Assembly: GCA_009910795.1 (NCBI GenBank)
Contig: VMEE01000018.1
Location: 97,825-161,824, forward strand
DNA length: 64,000 nt
Direction of reading: 5' to 3'
DNA from: Dehalobacter sp. CP
GTDB lineage: Bacteria > Bacillota_B > Desulfitobacteriia > Desulfitobacteriales > Syntrophobotulaceae
The position numbers were made by a program, and so were the translations under genes. Of this stretch, positions 60,460 through 64,000 are shown piece after piece. Under the pieces are notes generated by a model. That model was not told the origin of the DNA. It ran no database searches and saw nothing but the letters and a program-made list of their open reading frames with translations. The first letter of the stretch is position 1; the number at the start of each line of letters is the position of its first letter.

Positions 60460-60519
60460 TGAAGAAGTAGCCAAAATAAGTTTAGTAAAGTAAGTATGAA
60501 CCTAGGAGTAAAGATAAGA

Positions 60520-61740
60520 ATGCGTATTTTACTTTTGACGCAGTATTTTCCGCCGGAGAAGGGGGCAGCTCAGGTAAGGCTCTGGGAGCTGGCCAAAGGC
60601 CTGCGGAACCAGGGGAATACAGTTACGGTCGTAACTGCCTTTCCGAACCATCCCACCGGGATCATCCCAGATGAATACCGGGGGAAAGTGTTTGTGCGTG
60701 AGGATATGGAAGGGATCGTTGTTCTGAGAACCTGCATCTATCCAGTGAAGCGGGGCAGGTTCTGGCTGCGTTTGCTGAACTATTTTTCTTTTGTCTTTTC
60801 TGCTTTTTTGGGAATTTGCCGCAGCGGTCCCCAGGACTTGATTGTCGTGGAATCTCCGCCGCTTTTTATCGGTTTTACAGCTGTCATTACTTCTTTCTTC
60901 AAAAGAGCACCCTATATCTTCAATGTCTCCGATCTGTGGCCGGAATCCGCGGTGCAGCTCGGACTTGTCACCAATAAGCAGCTTATCGGCATGTGCGAGT
61001 GGCTGGAACGTTGTTTTTACCGCAAGGCGTTTAAACTTTCGGCGCAGACCCAGGGGATTGTGGAAGGACTGAAAAAGAAAGGGGTCCAAGCTGAAGATAT
61101 CTTGTTCCTGCCTAACGGTGTCGATACCGAACTTTTTACACCAAGGCCCAAAGACGTGGTATTGGAACAGCAGCTTGGGCTGCAGGGGAAATATGTGGTC
61201 CTGTACGCCGGGACGATGGGGTACGCTCATGGGATTGAGACAGCGCTTGAAGCCGCCGATCTGCTGCGTGCTGAGCCGGAAATATTTTTTCTGTTTGTCG
61301 GCGACGGGTCCGAAAGACCCCGGCTCGAACAGATCGCCCGGGAAAAGGAACTGCCCAATGTCCGTTTTATCGATTTCCAGCCACTCGAAGAGATTCCACG
61401 TTACTATTCGTTAAGTAGTATCAGCCTCTCAACGCTTAGACGCTATAAGCTCTCGGAAGGGGTGAGGCCTTCGAAGGTATTCCCGGCAATGGCCAGCGGT
61501 CAGCCGCTGATCTATGTCGGAGAGGGTGAAGGCGCCGAGATTGTCAAAGAAAGCGGCGGCGGAGTGGTGCTCGAACCCGAAAGCCCCAAACTCCTTGCCG
61601 AGATGGTCATGCGTCTAAAGGCAGATCCGGAAACCTGCAGGGTACTCTCCGAAAAGGGAAGGGAATATGTCATCCGGCACTATTCCTGGGACAGTATCGT
61701 CAGAAACTGGCTTGAGCAGCTTCATTTGAAGAAAGCCTAA
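60520..61740 (+). CDS. GT4 glycosyltransferase, WbuB-like
   Basis: This 406-residue enzyme begins RILLLTQYFPPEKGAAQVRL, the usual start of WbuB/FnlC-type GT4 proteins. A membrane-associated hydrophobic region lies at about 80-125 (LLNYFSFVFSAFLGI, LFIGFTAVITSFF), with FNVSDLWPESAVQLG after it. The donor domain has LYAGTMGYAHGIETAL, FLFVGDGSERPRLEQI and PSKVFPAMASGQPLIYVGEGEGAEIV. It likely transfers an amino-sugar (for example L-FucNAc-type) in repeat-unit synthesis. I prefer the ATG at 60520 with AGGAG 11 bases upstream; the ATG at 60496 has no ribosome site. Confidence 0.9.
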   Translation: MRILLLTQYFPPEKGAAQVRLWELAKGLRNQGNTVTVVTAFPNHPTGIIPDEYRGKVFVREDMEGIVVLRTCIYPVKRGRFWLRLLNYFSFVFSAFLGICRSGPQDLIVVESPPLFIGFTAVITSFFKRAPYIFNVSDLWPESAVQLGLVTNKQLIGMCEWLERCFYRKAFKLSAQTQGIVEGLKKKGVQAEDILFLPNGVDTELFTPRPKDVVLEQQLGLQGKYVVLYAGTMGYAHGIETALEAADLLRAEPEIFFLFVGDGSERPRLEQIAREKELPNVRFIDFQPLEEIPRYYSLSSISLSTLRRYKLSEGVRPSKVFPAMASGQPLIYVGEGEGAEIVKESGGGVVLEPESPKLLAEMVMRLKADPETCRVLSEKGREYVIRHYSWDSIVRNWLEQLHLKKA

Positions 61741-61950
61741 AGTTGTTTTTTGGCCAAAGCGTAGTAAAATAAAGGAGTCAATGAAAAATTAGCCAATGAA
61801 CAAGGAGTTAAAAGTATTGAAGAATAAGCGAAGTATAAAAACAATTAATGGATAAATTAAAAAGACAAAAATCAAATAAAAACAATAGAACAAAATAATA
61901 ACATAATAACATGATAGCAGATACTGAAACGAAGAAAGAGGCGTAAGTTT
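61741..61950. other. Very AT-rich gap before the second aminotransferase gene
   Basis: From about 61790 to 61930 the plus strand is mainly A with runs like AAAAAC and AATAATAACATAATAAC, unlike the GC-balanced genes on both sides. No gene longer than 19 codons, and no clear hairpin, was seen. It may hold a promoter UP-type element. Confidence 0.4.
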
Positions 61951-63120
61951 ATGAGTCCACGACGCGAACAGTTCCTTCCCTATGCGCTGCCGCTGATTGA
62001 AGATGATGATATTGCGGCTGTTGTCGACAGCCTGAGATCGAATTGGATTTCCAAGGGTCCAAAGACCGGAGAATTTGAAAAGCGTTTTGCTGAATATATA
62101 GGCGTTAAACACGCCATTGCGCTGAATTCCTGCACTGCAGGACTGCACATCGCCCTGCTGGCTGCCGGAGTAGGAGCGGGCGATGAGGTAATCACTACGG
62201 CGATGACGTTTGCAGCCTCATCGAATGTGATCATTCACTGCGGGGCAACTCCGGTTCTGGTAGATATTGACCCGCAAACCATGAATATTGATCCGGAAAA
62301 AATCGAAGAGAAGATAACATCTAAGACCGAGGCAATTATCCCGGTTCATCTTGCCGGGCTTCCGTGCGAGATGGATAAAATTATGCAGATTGCGAAAAAA
62401 TACAACCTTTTTGTATTGGAAGATGCGGCCCATGGCACGTATACGAAGTACAAAGACAGAATGGTCGGCACGATCGGTGATGCGGCAGCCTTTTCGTTCT
62501 ATGCGACGAAGAATCTGGCAACCGGAGAGGGCGGCATGGTGACGACCAACGATGATGAGCTTGCCAACAAGATGAGGGTTTTGAGCCTCCACGGCATGAG
62601 CCGGAATGCCTGGAATAGATTTTCTGAAAAAGGCTCCTGGTATTATGAGATTGAATACCCGGGATATAAATACAATATGACGGATATTCAGGCTGCGATG
62701 GGGATGACCCAGCTGGCTAAACTGGAATCCATGCAGGCCAGAAGAGAAGTCATCTGGCAGCGTTATAACGCTGCTTTCAACAAGCTTCCTGAGATTGAAG
62801 TTCCGACCGATTTTACATATGCCCGTCATGCCCGCCATTTGTATATGATCAGGCTGAATCTCGATAAACTTGCAGTGGACCGGGCTGCGTTTATTGAATT
62901 GCTTAAGGAAGAAAATATCGGCACCAGCGTTCACTATATTCCGCTTCCGTATCATCCGTATTACCGGGATACCTTTGGCTACAAACCCGGAGATTTTCCA
63001 AAGACGGAAGCACTTTATGAAAGAATTATTTCCCTGCCGCTTTATCCTAGAATGAGTGATACCGATGTTCAGGATGTTATCGAAGCCGTACAGCGTGTTA
63101 TCGAAAAGGTCAGGTCATAA
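61951..63120 (+). CDS. DegT-family nucleotide-sugar aminotransferase (PglE/ArnB-like)
   Basis: This 389-residue PLP enzyme has active-site Lys187 in FSFYATKNLATGEGGMV and NSCTAGLHIALLAAGVGAGD near the start. The N-terminus ALPLIEDDDIAAVVDSLRSNWISKGP is like that of 4-aminotransferases acting on UDP-4-keto-6-deoxy-sugars (PglE, ArnB). It would act on the product of the dehydratase at 45848. It is clearly different from the WbpE-type enzyme at 51794, so the cluster makes two separate amino sugars. Confidence 0.92.
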   Translation: MSPRREQFLPYALPLIEDDDIAAVVDSLRSNWISKGPKTGEFEKRFAEYIGVKHAIALNSCTAGLHIALLAAGVGAGDEVITTAMTFAASSNVIIHCGATPVLVDIDPQTMNIDPEKIEEKITSKTEAIIPVHLAGLPCEMDKIMQIAKKYNLFVLEDAAHGTYTKYKDRMVGTIGDAAAFSFYATKNLATGEGGMVTTNDDELANKMRVLSLHGMSRNAWNRFSEKGSWYYEIEYPGYKYNMTDIQAAMGMTQLAKLESMQARREVIWQRYNAAFNKLPEIEVPTDFTYARHARHLYMIRLNLDKLAVDRAAFIELLKEENIGTSVHYIPLPYHPYYRDTFGYKPGDFPKTEALYERIISLPLYPRMSDTDVQDVIEAVQRVIEKVRS

Positions 63121-63243
63121 GAAGGAAGAACAGACTTTCTCCTTCGTTTCTTATAGAGTTTAGGAAATTGTTCGAAATCCCCTACGAAAGATAGTAAGAA
63201 TTTTTGTAAGATGTGAAGGAGTAAAATCCCAAGGAGTGGTAAT

Positions 63244-63855
63244 TTGTTTGCGAAAAGGGTTCTAGACCTGTTGATTTCCATCCCGCTGCTCATTATTTTA
63301 TCCCCGTTGTGGCTGATGATTGTCTTTTGGATCAAAGCCGATTCCAAGGGTCCCGCAGTCTTCAGGCAGGAAAGAGTGGGACGGAACGGAGCGCTCTTCA
63401 CAATCTATAAATTCCGGACCATGGTTCCAAATGCCGATACTGTGATGAAGGAAAAAATCGAGCAGCTGAAAAAAGAAGGCAAGTTTGATCCGGACAACTT
63501 CTTCTTTCAGGACAAGGATGATCCGAGGATTACGAAGAGCGGCAGATTTTTAAGAAAAAGCAGCCTGGACGAGCTGCCCCAGCTTTTGAATATTATCAAC
63601 GGTACGATGAGTATCGTTGGTCCGAGGCCGGAAGTCCCGGAAATCGTGGACCAGTATACGCCTGAACAACGTCATCGTCTGGATATGCCGCCGGGTGTGA
63701 CCGGTCTAGCCCAGGTCAACGGCCGCAGTGAGCTGACGCTCACGGAAACCCTGAAATATGACGTGGAATACGTCCAAAACTGGCGTTTCGGCCTTGATCT
63801 GAAGATACTTTGGAAGACCCTTTTTATTGTTTTAAAGGGCAAGGGCGCGTACTAA
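63244..63855 (+). CDS. Initiating sugar-phosphate transferase (PglC/WcaJ-type)
   Basis: This 203-residue protein has one N-terminal membrane helix (LLISIPLLIILSPLWLMIVF) and the bacterial sugar-transferase domain: FRQERVGRNGALFTIYKFRTM, DDPRITKSGRFLRKSSLDELPQL, GTMSIVGPRPEVP and TGLAQVNGR. The Asp-Glu pair in SLDELPQ is catalytic. The short, one-helix form is that of PglC, which puts phospho-bacillosamine or a related sugar on undecaprenyl phosphate, so it likely starts the repeat unit. The start is a TTG with AAGGAG 8 bases upstream. Confidence 0.93.
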   Translation: MFAKRVLDLLISIPLLIILSPLWLMIVFWIKADSKGPAVFRQERVGRNGALFTIYKFRTMVPNADTVMKEKIEQLKKEGKFDPDNFFFQDKDDPRITKSGRFLRKSSLDELPQLLNIINGTMSIVGPRPEVPEIVDQYTPEQRHRLDMPPGVTGLAQVNGRSELTLTETLKYDVEYVQNWRFGLDLKILWKTLFIVLKGKGAY

Positions 63856-63925
63856 TATTGGTAAGCGTCAAAGACACCATCACATAGAATTGTAGCCTTG
63901 AAGATAGTACAATCACAATAAATAT

Positions 63926-63964
63926 GGTTGAAAAAGTTGAAAAAGTTTGCACACTTTTTCAACC
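63926..63964. promoter_or_regulatory. Perfect 12-bp inverted repeat before the last gene
   Basis: GGTTGAAAAAGT (63926-63937) and ACTTTTTCAACC (63953-63964) are exact complements separated by 15 bases, which include a further TGAAAAAGT copy. It lies 16 bases before the next start codon. It could be a terminator of the preceding gene, an operator or a leader hairpin. Confidence 0.5.
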
Positions 63965-63980
63965 AAAGCGGAGTGGTTGT

Positions 63981-64000
63981 ATGAATATACAAAAAGTCAC
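63981..64000 (+). CDS. Start of a gene running off the window (partial)
   Basis: ATGAATATACAAAAAGTCAC encodes MNIQKV, with GCGGAGTGG about 5-8 bases upstream. Only six codons are visible, so no function can be given. After a PglC-like gene, an acetyltransferase or a further glycan gene would be expected, but this is a guess. Confidence 0.5.

Larger units (their letters stand above)
59805..60519. other. 715-base gap filled with nested repeats
   Basis: The gap between two genes of the polysaccharide cluster holds copy C (59850-60096), a degenerate copy (60100-60230) and the MITE-like copy B (60233-60459), placed end to end. No protein gene was seen. The last 60 bases hold the leader of the next glycosyltransferase gene. 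Confidence 0.75.

Noticed and set aside
62218..62955. 245-codon open frame on the minus strand
   Set aside because: It is antisense to the second aminotransferase gene, which carries all catalytic motifs.

Overview
The window reads as a chromosomal segment of an anaerobic, spore-forming-type Firmicute of the Clostridia, most like the Desulfitobacterium/Dehalobacter/Desulfosporosinus group (inference). Reasons: rubredoxin and a one-chain pyruvate:ferredoxin oxidoreductase, a B12-dependent class II ribonucleotide reductase, a FabK-type fatty-acid operon, many TTG/GTG starts behind strong GGAGG sites, CWB2 cell-wall proteins, and small clostridial proteins (DUF3787, DUF1540, zinc-ribbon). No rRNA, tRNA, CRISPR or intact transposase was seen.

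Layout. 1-4 kb: end of a probable transporter, rubredoxin, a two-component system and two small exported proteins. 4-14 kb: nifJ; a TetR-YhgE operon with a clear promoter and operator; two tandem 56-aa genes; nrdJ; a zinc-ribbon protein. 14-19.5 kb: DUF1294, a response regulator-HD-GYP protein with a neighbouring histidine kinase and a hotdog thioesterase, DUF1540, a pore-like membrane protein and a LysM protein. 19.6-31.3 kb: a complete type II fatty-acid and malonyl-CoA operon in one direction (MarR regulator, fabH, acpP, fabK, fabD, fabG, fabF, accB, fabZ, accC, accD, accA, birA, bioY). 31-41 kb: CapA-like protein, citrate synthase, a UgtP-like glycosyltransferase, Hsp20, CtsR-controlled clpP, galU, and an SdpR/SdpI pair. 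41-46 kb: exported proteins, including two tandem transglycosylase-CWB2 paralogues. 46-64 kb: a surface-polysaccharide cluster. It holds a UDP-GlcNAc 4,6-dehydratase, a Wbp-type set for a diacetamido-glucuronic acid (6-dehydrogenase, 3-dehydrogenase, acetyltransferase, aminotransferase), two polymerase/ligase-like proteins, a flippase, three GT4 glycosyltransferases, a second sugar aminotransferase and a PglC-type initiating transferase.

The most unusual feature is a dispersed repeat family in the gaps between genes (about 34.5, 36.1, 36.6, 37.9, 44.0, 51.7, 53.0 and 59.8-60.5 kb). Each full copy is a nested imperfect palindrome. Inside it are short hairpins whose six-base loop reads A-N-G-G-A-N, while the stem bases differ between copies in a compensating way. 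Two copies sit inside larger units with TA-flanked terminal inverted repeats, like a MITE. The loop and its closing C-G pair match the known CsrA/RsmE RNA target (CANGGANG), so these could be CsrA-binding RNA elements. That function is a hypothesis; the repeat structure itself is visible in the sequence.
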